Position numbers and translations under genes: made by a program
In this document: piece after piece, positions 20,760-30,653 of the stretch
How positions within the stretch are numbered: the first letter of the stretch is position 1
Layout of the letters: the number at the start of each line of letters is the position of its first letter
The notes under the pieces: generated by a model
The model's input: only the letters and a program-made list of their open reading frames with translations
The model's database searches: none
Told to the model about the DNA's origin: nothing
Source: Caldimonas tepidiphila
Lineage (GTDB): Bacteria > Pseudomonadota > Gammaproteobacteria > Burkholderiales > Burkholderiaceae_C
Direction of reading: 5' to 3'
NCBI RefSeq assembly: GCF_003569765.1
Contig: NZ_KZ983965.1
Span: 414-35,641, forward strand
DNA length: 35,228 bases

Positions 20760-21485
20760 TCACTCCTTGGTCAGCACTTCGGCGACGTGCAGCACCTGCG
20801 TGCGGCTGTCGCCGCGGCGGCGCAGCCGGCCCTCGATGTTCATCATGCAGCCGAGGTCGCCGAGCACCACCGCGTCGGCGCCGCTCGCCTCGATCTGCCC
20901 GCACTTCTCGTCGACGATCGCGGTCGAGATCTCGCCGTACTTGACCGAGAAGGTGCCGCCGAAGCCGCAGCACTGCTCGCAGCCCGCCATCTCCTTGAGC
21001 GTCAGCCCCGGCACCTTCGCGAGCAGCGCGCGCGGCTGCGACTTGATGCCGAGCTCGCGCAGCCCCGAGCAGGAGTCGTGGTAGGTCACCGTGCCGTCGA
21101 AGCGCCCTGGCACGCGCTCGATCTTCGCGACGTTGACGAGGAAATCGGTCAGCTCGTGCACCCGGGGGCGCATCTGCTCGAAGCGCCAGGCGAGCTGCGG
21201 GTCGTCGCGGAACAGGTCGGCGTAGTGCGCACGCACCATGCCGCCGCAGGAGCCGGAGGGCACCACCACGTGATCGAAGTGCTCGAACTCCGCGAGCAGC
21301 TTCTCGGCGAGCGCGCGCGCCGTGGCGCGGTCGCCCGAGTTGTAGGCCGGCTGGCCGCAGCAGGTCTGCGCCATCGGCACGTGGACGCGGTAGCCCGCAT
21401 CCTCGATCAGCCTGATGGCTGCCAGCCCGATGCCGGGACGCATCAGGTCCACCAGGCAGGTGACGAGAAATCCGACGTTCTTCAT
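20760..21485 (-). CDS. lutA: Lactate utilization protein LutA, (Fe-S)-binding
   Basis: 241-residue LutA/LldE/GlpC-type protein built of two CCG domains, the cysteine-rich motifs that bind [4Fe-4S] clusters or disulfides in heterodisulfide-reductase-like and glycolate oxidase GlcF-like proteins. The first is TCCGQPAY (Cys42-Cys43), the second CEQCCGFGG in the C-terminal half. SCGGMV and DSCSG are further conserved cysteine sites. ATG 21485 (MKNVGFLVTCLVD) is the family N-terminus. It lies 84 bases from the divergent IclR gene, the likely local regulator. Confidence 0.9.
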   Translation of the reverse strand: MKNVGFLVTCLVDLMRPGIGLAAIRLIEDAGYRVHVPMAQTCCGQPAYNSGDRATARALAEKLLAEFEHFDHVVVPSGSCGGMVRAHYADLFRDDPQLAWRFEQMRPRVHELTDFLVNVAKIERVPGRFDGTVTYHDSCSGLRELGIKSQPRALLAKVPGLTLKEMAGCEQCCGFGGTFSVKYGEISTAIVDEKCGQIEASGADAVVLGDLGCMMNIEGRLRRRGDSRTQVLHVAEVLTKE

Positions 21486-21569
21486 GGCCTGATTATCGGC
21501 CGCGCAGGCCGCTTTGCGGGAAGCGCTTTCGCCATGCAAAATTCACGATTCACAACGACAATGCGGGGC

Positions 21570-22340
21570 ATGAGAAAGACCGAGGGAAACACACCGACCA
21601 TCCAGGTGCTGGAGCGCATGTTCACGCTGCTGGACGTGCTCGCGGCACACCGGGACCCGGTCTCGCTGAAGGAAATCAGCGAGCAGACCGGGCTGCATCC
21701 GTCGACCGCGCACCGCATCCTGAACGATCTCGCGGTCGGCCGCTATGTGGACAGACCCGAGGCCGGCAGCTACCGGCTCGGCATGCGGCTGCTCGAGCTG
21801 GGCAACCTGGTGAAGGCGCGGCTCGACGTGCGCGACGCCGCGCTCGGGCCGATGCGCGAGCTGCACAAGCTCACGCACCAGCCGGTCAACCTGTCGGTGC
21901 GCCAGGGCGACGAGATCGTCTACATCGAGCGCACCTACAGCGAGCGCTCGGGCATGCAGGTGGTGCGCGCGGTGGGCGGGCGCGCGCCGCTGCACCTGAC
22001 CTCGGTCGGCAAGCTCTTCCTCGCGCACGACGATCCGCAGCGCGTGCGCGCCTATGCGACGCGCACCGGCCTGTCGGGCCACACCCGCAACAGCATCACC
22101 GACCTGCCGGCGCTGGAGCGCGAGCTGTCCAAGGTGCGGCAGTACGGCACCGCGCGGGACAACGAGGAGCTGGAGCTGGGCGTGCGCTGCATGGCCGCCG
22201 GCATCCGCGACGACCAGGGCCGGCTCGTCGCAGGGCTGTCGATCTCGGCGCCGGCGGACCGGCTCGAGGAAGGCTGGATGGAGCGGCTGCAGGCAACCGC
22301 CGCGAGCATCTCCGCCGCGCTGGGCTGGCAGGACCGCTGA
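21570..22340 (+). CDS. IclR-family transcriptional regulator
   Basis: 256-residue regulator. The N-terminal winged helix (about 10-75) contains SLKEISEQTGLHPSTAHR, the IclR recognition helix region. The C-terminal effector domain (about 85-255) contains VYIERTYSERSGMQ and the late AAGIRDDQGRLVAGLSIS, conserved in the family. The start is uncertain: ATG 21570 (MRKTEGN) and ATG 21561 are both possible, neither with a strong ribosome binding site. It diverges from lutA, and a direct repeat ATTCAC (21541-21546 and 21548-21553) lies between them, so control of lutAB in response to a hydroxyacid is likely but inferred. Confidence 0.88.
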   Translation: MRKTEGNTPTIQVLERMFTLLDVLAAHRDPVSLKEISEQTGLHPSTAHRILNDLAVGRYVDRPEAGSYRLGMRLLELGNLVKARLDVRDAALGPMRELHKLTHQPVNLSVRQGDEIVYIERTYSERSGMQVVRAVGGRAPLHLTSVGKLFLAHDDPQRVRAYATRTGLSGHTRNSITDLPALERELSKVRQYGTARDNEELELGVRCMAAGIRDDQGRLVAGLSISAPADRLEEGWMERLQATAASISAALGWQDR

Positions 22341-22357
22341 GCGGGCGCCGGAAACGA

Positions 22358-22381
22358 CATCGCGGGCCGGGGCCCGCGATG
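22358..22381. terminator. Hairpin between iclR and the PBP7 gene
   Basis: CATCGCGGGCC and GGCCCGCGATG form a perfect 11-bp stem with a 2-base loop in the 70-base gap of two convergent genes. There is no U-tract. Confidence 0.45.
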
Positions 22382-22410
22382 CATGTCCGTCGTCCGACGC
22401 GGCCCCGCCC

Positions 22411-23496
22411 TCAGCGGGAGACGATCGCCTGCGTGGCGCCCTCCAGCCACTTGCGCACCCGCTCCGCATCCGCGAGCCGCGAGTGCCGGCCGGCCGAATC
22501 GAGGAAGACCATGATCAGCTTGCGCCCGGACAGCTCGGCCTGCATCACCAGGCAGCGGCCCGCCTCGGAGATGTAGCCGGTCTTCTGCAGGCCGATCGAC
22601 CAGCCCGGGTTGTAGACCAGGCCGTTGGTGTTGCGGTATTGCAGGTGGCGCTTGCCGATCGCCACCTGGTACTCGGGCGAGGTGGACAGGTCGCGGATCA
22701 GCGCCTGGCCGTAGGCGTTGCGCACCAGCGTGGCGAGATCGCGCGCGCTCGACTGGTTGTCGCTCGACAGCCCGGTCGGCTCGACGTAGCGGGTGTCGCT
22801 CATGCCCAGCTCGGCCGCCTTGCGGTTCATCGCCGCGACGAAGGCGGACAGGCCGCCGGGATAGTGGCGCCCGAGCGCGTTGGCGGCACGGTTCTCCGAG
22901 GACATCAGCGCCAGGTGCAGCATCTCGCCGCGCGTGAGCTGGGTGCCGACGGCCAGCCGCGAACTGCTGCCCTTGAGCGTGTCGACGTCGTCCTGCGTGA
23001 TCGTTAGCACCTCGTCGAGCGGCAGGCGCGCCTCGGTCACCACCAGCGCCGTCATCAGCTTGGTCAGCGACGCGATCGGCAGCACCGCCTGCTCGTTCTT
23101 GCTGAAGATGATCTCGTTGGTGTCCTGGTCCAGCACCAGCGCAACGCTGGACTGCAGCGCGAGCGGATCGTCCACCTCGTGCAGGCCGTAGGCCCGCCCG
23201 AGCGACAGCCGCTCGACCACCGGCGCCTGCGGACGCGCCGATGCCACCACGCTAACGGCACGTTTCGGGATGTTCCGCGTCGAAGCCTTCACTGCGGAGG
23301 ACTTCTTGGCACGCGGCGCGGCGGCCGGCTTCTTCGGCGCCGGCGCCTTCTTCTGCACCGTGGCCCCGCGCTTGGCGGAGGACGCCGGTTTTCGTTCGGG
23401 AGCCGCTTCGGCAAACAGCGGTGCGACCGCCAGCGCGCAGGCGCTGATCCAAGTCACGAATCCGGGACGGGAAAAAATCTTTGGCAAAGACGACAC
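22411..23496 (-). CDS. pbpG: D-alanyl-D-alanine endopeptidase, PBP7 type
   Basis: Periplasmic low-molecular-mass penicillin-binding protein that cleaves D-Ala crosslinks in peptidoglycan. The serine-peptidase S11 motifs are all present: SLTK (Ser143-Lys146), SEN (200-202) and KTG (305-307), numbered from GTG 23496. GTG is preferred because AGGAG lies seven bases upstream; ATG 23553 would add 19 residues. At 361 residues it has a signal peptide (WISACALAVAPLFAEA) and then an unusual Lys/Ala/Pro-rich basic linker (about 33-82) before the catalytic domain. It follows the leuA terminator closely, so its promoter must overlap that region. Confidence 0.9.
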   Translation of the reverse strand: MSSLPKIFSRPGFVTWISACALAVAPLFAEAAPERKPASSAKRGATVQKKAPAPKKPAAAPRAKKSSAVKASTRNIPKRAVSVVASARPQAPVVERLSLGRAYGLHEVDDPLALQSSVALVLDQDTNEIIFSKNEQAVLPIASLTKLMTALVVTEARLPLDEVLTITQDDVDTLKGSSSRLAVGTQLTRGEMLHLALMSSENRAANALGRHYPGGLSAFVAAMNRKAAELGMSDTRYVEPTGLSSDNQSSARDLATLVRNAYGQALIRDLSTSPEYQVAIGKRHLQYRNTNGLVYNPGWSIGLQKTGYISEAGRCLVMQAELSGRKLIMVFLDSAGRHSRLADAERVRKWLEGATQAIVSR

Positions 23497-23534
23497 GGCA
23501 AAGCTCCTACTACCCGGCGCGCCGAGTGTATGGG

Positions 23535-23575
23535 AAAGAAAAAAACCGCGCAATATCAGAAACTTACGCGGTTTT
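23535..23575 (-). terminator. Intrinsic terminator of leuA
   Basis: AAAACCGCG (23542-23550) and CGCGGTTTT (23567-23575) form a 9-bp stem with a 16-base loop. In the minus direction it is followed by a T-rich tract (23545-23535). It lies 52 bases after the leuA stop and ends only about 40 bases before the PBP7 start. Confidence 0.7.
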
Positions 23576-23627
23576 CCTCATCTTTTCACTGACCGTACCG
23601 TCTATATGAGGGGGGTCAAATGGGGGG

Positions 23628-25169
23628 TCATCCCTGGGCGGCGACCCGCTCCCCCTTCTGGTGCAGCTTGTTCAGTGCCGCGAGATAGGCCTTGGCCGAC
23701 GCGACGACGATGTCCGGGTCGGCACCGACGCCGTTGACGACCCGGCCGCCATGCTGCAGCCGCACCGTCACCTCGCCCTGCGATTCTGTGCTGCCGGAGG
23801 TAATCGCATTGACCGAATACAGCAACATTTCGGCACCACTTTGCACCTTGGACTCGATCGCCTTCAGGCTCGCGTCGACCGGGCCGTTGCCGTCGCTCTC
23901 GGCGTGGAACTCCTCGTCGCCGGCGGCGAAGGCCACGCGGGCGTGCGGGCGCTCGCCCATCTCCGAGTGCTGCGACAAGGCCAGCAGCCGGAAGTGCTCC
24001 TGCTCGGCGGTGACGCTCTCGTCGGCGACGAGCGCGATGATGTCCTCGTCGAAGATCTCGCTCTTGCGGTCGGCGAGGTCCTTGAAGCGCGCGAACGCCG
24101 CGTTGACCTCGGCCTCGGAGCCGAGCTCGATGCCGAGCTCCTGCAGGCGCTGCTTGAAGGCGTTGCGGCCCGAGAGCTTGCCGAGCACGATCTTGTTCGC
24201 GCTCCAGCCCACGTCCTCGGCGCGCATGATCTCGTAGGTGTCGCGCGCCTTGAGCACGCCGTCCTGGTGGATGCCCGAGGCGTGGGCGAAGGCGTTGGCG
24301 CCCACCACCGCCTTGTTCGGCTGCACGACGAAGCCGGTGGTCTGCGACACGAGGCGCGAGGCGGGCACGATCTGCGAGGTGTCGATGCCGACCTCGAGCC
24401 CGAAGTGGTCGCGGCGCGTGCGCACCGCCATCACCACTTCTTCCAGCGCGCAGTTGCCGGCGCGCTCGCCCAGACCGTTGATCGTGCACTCGACTTGGCG
24501 CGCGCCGCCGATCTTCACGCCGGCGAGCGAGTTCGCCACCGCCATGCCCAGGTCGTTGTGGCAGTGCACCGACCAGATTGCCTTGTCGGAGTTCGGGATG
24601 CGCTCGCGCAGCGTGCGGATGAAGTTGCCGTAGAGCTCCGGCACCGCGTAGCCGACCGTGTCGGGCAGGTTGATCGTGCTCGCGCCCTCGTCGATCACCG
24701 CCTCCAGCACGCGGCACAGGAAGTCCACGTCCGAGCGGTAACCGTCCTCGGGCGAGAACTCGATGTCCGCGCACAGGTTGCGCGCGAAGCGCACCGCGAG
24801 CCGCGCCTGCTCGTACACCTCGTCGGGCGTCATGCGCAGCTTCTTCTCCATGTGCAGCGCGCTCGTCGCGATGAAGGTGTGGATGCGCGCGGAGTTCGCG
24901 CCCCTGAGCGCGTCGGCGGCCCGCGAGATGTCGCGGTCGTTGGCGCGGGCGAGCGAGCAGACGGTGCTGTCCTTGATCGCGTCGGCGATCGACTTCACCG
25001 CCTCAAAGTCGCCGTTGGACGAGGCGGCGAAGCCGGCCTCGATCACGTCGACGCGCAGCCGCTCGAGCTGGCGCGCGATGCGCAGCTTCTCCTCGCGCGT
25101 CATCGACGCGCCGGGTGACTGTTCGCCGTCGCGCAAGGTGGTGTCGAAGATGATCAGCTTGTCGGCCAT
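23628..25169 (-). CDS. leuA: 2-isopropylmalate synthase
   Basis: First enzyme of leucine synthesis: condenses acetyl-CoA with 2-oxoisovalerate. The TIM-barrel domain begins with the signature [15 protein letters not shown] (9-23) and holds the metal-binding VHCHNDLG motif (His202, His204). The C-terminal part, about 390-505, is the LeuA allosteric domain for leucine feedback. At 513 residues it has the usual size. The start follows GGAG. It is preceded by an 18-residue leader peptide with four leucine codons and an intrinsic terminator, so expression is controlled by leucine availability as well as feedback. Confidence 0.97.
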   Translation of the reverse strand: MADKLIIFDTTLRDGEQSPGASMTREEKLRIARQLERLRVDVIEAGFAASSNGDFEAVKSIADAIKDSTVCSLARANDRDISRAADALRGANSARIHTFIATSALHMEKKLRMTPDEVYEQARLAVRFARNLCADIEFSPEDGYRSDVDFLCRVLEAVIDEGASTINLPDTVGYAVPELYGNFIRTLRERIPNSDKAIWSVHCHNDLGMAVANSLAGVKIGGARQVECTINGLGERAGNCALEEVVMAVRTRRDHFGLEVGIDTSQIVPASRLVSQTTGFVVQPNKAVVGANAFAHASGIHQDGVLKARDTYEIMRAEDVGWSANKIVLGKLSGRNAFKQRLQELGIELGSEAEVNAAFARFKDLADRKSEIFDEDIIALVADESVTAEQEHFRLLALSQHSEMGERPHARVAFAAGDEEFHAESDGNGPVDASLKAIESKVQSGAEMLLYSVNAITSGSTESQGEVTVRLQHGGRVVNGVGADPDIVVASAKAYLAALNKLHQKGERVAAQG

Positions 25170-25204
25170 GGTTCGCTCCGTGGTGGTTGCCGTCTTTGCC
25201 GGGA

Positions 25205-25243
25205 CAAGAAAAACGGCCCGCTGCGCATGTGCGTGGCGGGCCG
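25205..25243 (-). terminator. Attenuator terminator upstream of leuA
   Basis: CGGCCCGC (25214-25221) and GCGGGCCG (25236-25243) form an 8-bp outer stem, with a further 4-bp inner stem after two mismatches. In the minus direction it is followed by TTTTTCTT. It stands between the leader peptide stop and the leuA start, the position expected of a transcription attenuator. Confidence 0.78.
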
Positions 25244-25274
25244 TGATGCAGTTGAAAGCTGTAGACGTGTGCGA

Positions 25275-25331
25275 TCAGCGCGCCCGGGACTGTCCCGGGA
25301 GAAGTAGCAGCGAGGCGGCGATGAACGTCAT
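25275..25331 (-). CDS. leuL: leuA leader peptide (leucine attenuation peptide)
   Basis: A short frame on the minus strand, ATG 25331 to TGA 25275, encodes MTFIAASLLLLPGQSRAR (18 residues). Four consecutive leucine codons, CTG CTA CTT CTC, are all different and include CTA, rare in such GC-rich DNA, so the ribosome should stall when charged tRNA-Leu falls. CCCGGGAC/GTCCCGGG (25283-25299), overlapping the end of the frame, can form a hairpin, and the intrinsic terminator at 25205-25243 follows. A -10-like TATATT (25343-25338) places the expected start of transcription at or next to the ATG, so the leader mRNA may be leaderless; no ribosome binding site precedes it. Confidence 0.8.
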   Translation of the reverse strand: MTFIAASLLLLPGQSRAR

Positions 25332-25345
25332 GCGGTCAATATAAC
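25332..25345 (-). promoter_or_regulatory. Likely -10 element of the leuA promoter
   Basis: TATATT on the minus strand (25343-25338) is the only AT-rich element between the pssA stop and the leader peptide. Transcription would start about seven bases on, at 25331, the A of the leader ATG. No good -35 is visible 16-18 bases upstream. Confidence 0.45.
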
Positions 25346-25388
25346 ACGCGGCCGGCAGGGCTCGTTCGCCGGCACGCCGCCTCCGGCC

Positions 25389-26210
25389 TCATTGATGCAG
25401 GCCCTTCTCGTCCGGCTCGTCGGTGGACACCGCGATCACGCTGACCGGCGCGCCCTTCGACTTGCGCCAGGCGTAGACGACGTAGCCCGACACGCCGTAG
25501 ACCATGAAGACCGCGAACAGCACCAGCGGCGGGTGGAAGGAGATCACCGCGAAGGCCAGCGCGATCGCGACGATCACGATGAAGGGCACCGTGCGCTTGA
25601 AGCTCACGTCCTTGAAGCTGTAGAAGGGCGCGTTGGTCACCATCGTCAGGCCCGCGTAGAGCGTGAAGCCGAAGGCGGTCCATGCGAGCCAGTCGAGCTC
25701 GTGCACCTGCTTGTAGCCGAGGTCGTCCATCACCCAGACCAGGCCGATCACGAGTGCCGCGGCCGCCGGGCTCGGCAGGCCCTGGAAGAAGCGCCGGTCC
25801 ACCACCGCGATGTTGGTGTTGAAGCGCGCCAGGCGCAGCGCCGCGCAGGCGCAGTAGACGAAGGCCGCGATCCAGCCCGGCTTGCCCAGGCCCTGCAGCG
25901 CCCATACGTAGATCACCAGCGCAGGCGCCGCGCCGAAGGACACCATGTCCGACAGGCTGTCCATCTGCTCGCCGAAGGTGCTCTGCGTGTTGGTCATGCG
26001 CGCGACGCGCCCGTCCAGGCTGTCGAGCACCATCGCGGCGAAGATGCCGATCGCCGACTGCTCGAAGCGCCCGTTCATCGCCATCACGATCGCGTAGAAG
26101 CCGCCGAACAGCGCAGCGACCGTGAACAGGTTGGGCAGGATGTAGATGCCCTTGCGGCGCGGCCGGGGCGGCGGCGCGTCGTCGTTGCGCGGATCGTCGG
26201 CGGAGTTCAT
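25389..26210 (-). CDS. pssA: CDP-diacylglycerol--serine O-phosphatidyltransferase
   Basis: Integral membrane enzyme that makes phosphatidylserine from CDP-diacylglycerol and serine. It carries the complete CDP-alcohol phosphotransferase motif: Asp63, Asp66-Gly67, Ala70-Arg71, Gly80, Asp84, Asp88. The 273 residues contain about six to eight hydrophobic segments after a charged, Pro-rich N-terminus. This is the membrane-embedded PssA type, not the peripheral E. coli type. ATG 26210 overlaps the psd stop as ATGA, so the two genes, which catalyse successive steps, are translationally coupled. Confidence 0.95.
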   Translation of the reverse strand: MNSADDPRNDDAPPPRPRRKGIYILPNLFTVAALFGGFYAIVMAMNGRFEQSAIGIFAAMVLDSLDGRVARMTNTQSTFGEQMDSLSDMVSFGAAPALVIYVWALQGLGKPGWIAAFVYCACAALRLARFNTNIAVVDRRFFQGLPSPAAAALVIGLVWVMDDLGYKQVHELDWLAWTAFGFTLYAGLTMVTNAPFYSFKDVSFKRTVPFIVIVAIALAFAVISFHPPLVLFAVFMVYGVSGYVVYAWRKSKGAPVSVIAVSTDEPDEKGLHQ

Positions 26211-26854
26211 GCGTCGCTCAGCGTGGCCAGGATGGTGGTGGTGGCGTAGACCTTGTCGCCGGGCGCGACGAGCGCGCGTGCGGAAACCGGCAGGTAGACG
26301 TCCACGCGCGAGCCGAAGCGGATGAAGCCGTAGCGTTCGCCGCGCGCGAGCACGTCTCCCGGCTTCACGTAGCAAAGGATGCGCCGCGCGATCAGGCCGG
26401 CGACCTGCACCAGCGTGACGGTGTGGCGGCCGGTGTCGATCACCACCGCGTTGCGCTCGTTCTCGAGCGAGGCCTTGTCAAGGTCGGCGTTGACGAACTG
26501 CCCCGGGAAGTACTGCACCTTGGTGATCGTGCCGTCGACGCTCGAGCGGTTGGAATGGACGTTGAAGACGTTCATGAACACGCTGATCAGCAGCGCGTCG
26601 CGGTCCGCGTACGGGTCGCGCACCTTCTCGACCTTCACGATGCGGCCGTCGGCGGGCGACAGCACCGCGTCGGTGTCGGCAGGAATCGCGCGCGGCGGAT
26701 CGCGGAAGAACTGCACGACGAAGACGAGCGCGAGCCAGAACAGCAGCGAGACGAAACCGGGGCCGAAGAAGGACGTGGCGAAGACGGCCGCGAAGAAGGC
26801 GATGGCAATGAAGGGCCAGCCCTCTTTCGCGAGGATGGGATGGGGATAGTTCAT
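26207..26854 (-). CDS. psd: Phosphatidylserine decarboxylase proenzyme
   Basis: Decarboxylates phosphatidylserine to phosphatidylethanolamine. The 215-residue protein is the short Psd type: an N-terminal membrane anchor (about 14-50), then the pyruvoyl-enzyme core with FNVHSNR (97-103) and the self-cleavage site [11 protein letters not shown], where Gly181-Ser182 is cut and the serine becomes the pyruvoyl group. Its 3' end overlaps pssA by four bases. It lies 82 bases after ilvC with a terminator between, so psd-pssA is probably a separate transcription unit. Confidence 0.95.
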   Translation of the reverse strand: MNYPHPILAKEGWPFIAIAFFAAVFATSFFGPGFVSLLFWLALVFVVQFFRDPPRAIPADTDAVLSPADGRIVKVEKVRDPYADRDALLISVFMNVFNVHSNRSSVDGTITKVQYFPGQFVNADLDKASLENERNAVVIDTGRHTVTLVQVAGLIARRILCYVKPGDVLARGERYGFIRFGSRVDVYLPVSARALVAPGDKVYATTTILATLSDA

Positions 26855-26880
26855 GGGCGCGAGGATACCTCAGCAGACTA

Positions 26881-26912
26881 TGAAAAAAGCCGCGAGGATC
26901 GCTCGCGGCTTT
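26881..26912 (-). terminator. Intrinsic terminator of ilvC
   Basis: AAAGCCGCGAG (26886-26896) and CTCGCGGCTTT (26902-26912) form an 11-bp stem with a 5-base loop. In the minus direction a run of six T residues follows. It lies 24 bases after the ilvC stop. Confidence 0.85.
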
Positions 26913-26936
26913 CGTGTCGAACGGGAGCCCGTCCGA

Positions 26937-28065
<1,129 letters not shown>

Positions 28066-28092
28066 AAATGGGAAAGGCGAGGCCGTGCGCGC

Positions 28093-28584
28093 TCACACGC
28101 GCAGGATGCGCTCGCCGCGGCCGATGCCGCTGGCGCCGGTGCGCACCGTCTCGAGGATCGCGCTGCGATCCAGCGCCTCGATGAAGGCGTCGAGCTTGGC
28201 GGAGTCGCCGGTCAGCTCGATCGTGTAGGTCTTCTCGGTCACGTCGATGATGCGGCCGCGGAAGATGTCGGCCATGCGCTTCATCTCCTCGCGCTCCTTG
28301 CCGACCGCCCTCACCTTCACGAGCATCAGCTCGCGCTCGGTGTAGCTGCCCTCCGACAGGTCCACCACCTTCACGACCTCGATGAGGCGGTTGAGGTGCT
28401 TGGTGATCTGCTCGATCACGTCGTCGGAGCCGGTCGTGACGATGGTCATGCGCGACAGCGACGGGTCTTCCGTCGGCGCCACCGTCAGGCTCTCGATGTT
28501 GTAGCCGCGGGCCGAGAAAAGGCCCACCACGCGGGAGAGCGCGCCCGGCGCGTTCTCCAGCAGCAAAGCGATGATGTGTTTCAT
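28093..28584 (-). CDS. ilvH: Acetolactate synthase small (regulatory) subunit
   Basis: Regulatory subunit that activates the IlvB catalytic subunit and mediates feedback by valine. The N-terminal ACT domain (about 2-78) begins HIIALLLENAPGALSRVVGLF and includes GYNIESLTV, where valine binds in E. coli IlvH. The second domain (about 80-160) holds the ELMLVKV and LTGDSAKLDAFIEAL segments. At 163 residues it matches E. coli IlvH. It lies 158 bases after ilvB in the same direction; that gap contains a small GGCGG-TAA-CCGCC hairpin but no clear terminator. Confidence 0.97.
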   Translation of the reverse strand: MKHIIALLLENAPGALSRVVGLFSARGYNIESLTVAPTEDPSLSRMTIVTTGSDDVIEQITKHLNRLIEVVKVVDLSEGSYTERELMLVKVRAVGKEREEMKRMADIFRGRIIDVTEKTYTIELTGDSAKLDAFIEALDRSAILETVRTGASGIGRGERILRV

Positions 28585-28742
28585 GTCGTCGTTGCGCGCT
28601 CTTCAGGACGACGGCGGTAACCGCCGCCCCTTGGCCACGCCCTTCGATGTCAGGGAATTCGAATGCGAACGTGCGGCACCTCACGCCCGGCGGCAGGGCG
28701 TCCCGCGGTAACGGGGCGCCCTCGCACCGGGCCTTCAGCGCC

Positions 28743-30533
28743 TCACAGGTCCTCGGAGCCGAGCAGCATCTCGGAGATGCCCTTGCCCGCCTGCACCATC
28801 GGCCAGACGTTCTCGGTCGGGTCGGTGCGCACGTCGAGGAAGACGGTGCGGTCCTTCAGCCGCAGCATCTCCTTGAGCGCGGGCTCGACCTCGGAGGGCT
28901 TCTCGATCTTGATGCCGACGTGGCCGTAGGCCTCGGCGAGCTTCACGAAGTCGGGCAGCGCGTCCATGTAGCTGTGCGAGTAGCGGCCCTCGTAGTCGAG
29001 CTCCTGCCACTGGCGCACCATGCCGAGGTAGCGGTTGTTCAGCGAGATCACCTTGACCGGCGTGTTGTACTGCTGGCAGGTCGAGAGCTCCTGGATGCAC
29101 ATCTGGATCGAGCCCTCGCCGGTGATGCAGAACACCTCCGCGTCGGGCTTGGCGAGCTTGATGCCCATCGCGTAGGGCAGGCCCACGCCCATCGTGCCGA
29201 GGCCACCCGAGTTGATCCAGCGGCGCGGCTCCTCGAAGCCGTAGAACTGCGCGGCGAACATCTGGTGCTGGCCGACGTCCGACGTGATGTAGGTCTCCTG
29301 GCCCTTGGTGAGGCGGCACAGCGTCTCGACCACGTACTGCGGCTTGATGACCTCGTCGGAGTTGCGGTACTTCAGGCACTCCTTCTTGCGCCACTCCGAC
29401 ACCTGGCCCCACCACGCGGCGAGCGCCTGCGCGTCGGGGCGGGCCTGCGCCTCGCGGATCTGGGCGATCAGCTCCTGCAGCACTTCCTTGACGTCGCCGA
29501 CGATCGGGATGTCGACCTTCACGCGCTTGGAGATCGACGACGGGTCGATGTCCACATGGATGATCTTGCGCTCGACCGACGCGAAGTGCTTCGGGTTGCC
29601 GATCACGCGGTCGTCGAAGCGCGCACCGACGGCCAGCAGCACGTCGCAGTGCTGCATCGTCATGTTGGCTTCGTAGGTGCCGTGCATGCCGAGCATGCCG
29701 AGGAACTTGGGCTCGCTCGCGGGGATCGCGCCCAGGCCCATCAGCGTGTTGGTGCAGGGCGCGCCGATCAGGTCGACGAGCTCGCGCAGCTCGGCCGAGG
29801 CGTTGCCGAGGATCACGCCGCCGCCGGTGTAGATGTAGGGGCGCTTGGCCTGCATCAGCAGCTGCACCGCCTTGCGGATCTGGCCGCCGTGGCCCTTGCG
29901 CACCGGGTTGTAGGAGCGCATCTCCACCGTCTCGGGATAGGAGAAGGCGCAGGTCTTGAGCGAGACGTCCTTCGGCACGTCCACCACCACCGGGCCGGGC
30001 CGGCCGGTGCGGGCGATGTGGAAGGCCTTCTTCATCGTCGCGGCCAGGTCGCGCACGTCCTTCACCAGGAAGTTGTGCTTGACGATCGGGCGCGTGATGC
30101 CGACGGTGTCGCATTCCTGGAACGCGTCCAGGCCGATCGCGTGCGTGGGCACCTGACCGGTGATGATCACCATCGGGATCGAGTCCATGTACGCGGTCGC
30201 GATGCCGGTCACGGCATTCGTCACGCCCGGGCCCGAGGTCACGAGCGCGACGCCGACCTCGCCGGTGGCGCGCGCATAGCCGTCGGCCGCGTGCACCGCG
30301 GCCTGCTCGTGGCGCACCAGCACGTGCTGGATGGTGTCCTGCTTGTAGAGGGCGTCGTAGACGTAGAGGACCGAGCCACCGGGGTAGCCCCAGATGTACT
30401 TGACGTTCTCGGCCTGAAGGCAGCGCACCAGGATCTCGGAGCCGTTGATCTCCTGGGCGGCGGTATGGGGGTGCGGTTGTGCCTTGCCCTCGAGGGCAGC
30501 AGCACGCTTGGTTTCCGCGGCAGACATGTCCAT
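28743..30533 (-). CDS. ilvB: Acetolactate synthase large (catalytic) subunit
   Basis: Thiamine-diphosphate and FAD-dependent enzyme that condenses pyruvate with pyruvate or 2-oxobutyrate, the first common step of branched-chain amino-acid synthesis. The catalytic glutamate is Glu76 in VRHEQAAVHAADGYARATG. The ThDP-binding motif is present as GEGSIQM followed by SLNNRYLG. The 596 residues include a 30-residue N-terminal extension before the conserved GSEILVRCL. ATG 30533 follows AAAGG; ATG 30527 is an alternative. A terminator-like hairpin in the leader (30622-30653) suggests attenuation. Divergent from the sigma-factor gene. Confidence 0.97.
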   Translation of the reverse strand: MDMSAAETKRAAALEGKAQPHPHTAAQEINGSEILVRCLQAENVKYIWGYPGGSVLYVYDALYKQDTIQHVLVRHEQAAVHAADGYARATGEVGVALVTSGPGVTNAVTGIATAYMDSIPMVIITGQVPTHAIGLDAFQECDTVGITRPIVKHNFLVKDVRDLAATMKKAFHIARTGRPGPVVVDVPKDVSLKTCAFSYPETVEMRSYNPVRKGHGGQIRKAVQLLMQAKRPYIYTGGGVILGNASAELRELVDLIGAPCTNTLMGLGAIPASEPKFLGMLGMHGTYEANMTMQHCDVLLAVGARFDDRVIGNPKHFASVERKIIHVDIDPSSISKRVKVDIPIVGDVKEVLQELIAQIREAQARPDAQALAAWWGQVSEWRKKECLKYRNSDEVIKPQYVVETLCRLTKGQETYITSDVGQHQMFAAQFYGFEEPRRWINSGGLGTMGVGLPYAMGIKLAKPDAEVFCITGEGSIQMCIQELSTCQQYNTPVKVISLNNRYLGMVRQWQELDYEGRYSHSYMDALPDFVKLAEAYGHVGIKIEKPSEVEPALKEMLRLKDRTVFLDVRTDPTENVWPMVQAGKGISEMLLGSEDL

Positions 30534-30621
30534 GTGTCGAACCTTTCAGATTTTCTCTGACGAAAAACGATCGGTGCCCCTCCTCTCGCCCTCGTGAGGC
30601 GGCTTCAGGGCCTGCGCGGTC

Positions 30622-30653
30622 AAAAAACTCGGACGGCCCGGGTCGGGTCGTCC
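30622..30653 (-). terminator. Terminator-like hairpin in the ilvB leader
   Basis: GGACGGCCC (30631-30639) and GGGTCGTCC (30645-30653) form a 9-bp stem with one mismatch and a 5-base loop. In the minus direction six T residues follow, about 90 bases before ilvB. With a possible -10 (CATAAT, 30689-30684) just upstream, it may be a transcription attenuator. No leader peptide as clear as the one before leuA is visible. Confidence 0.5.
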
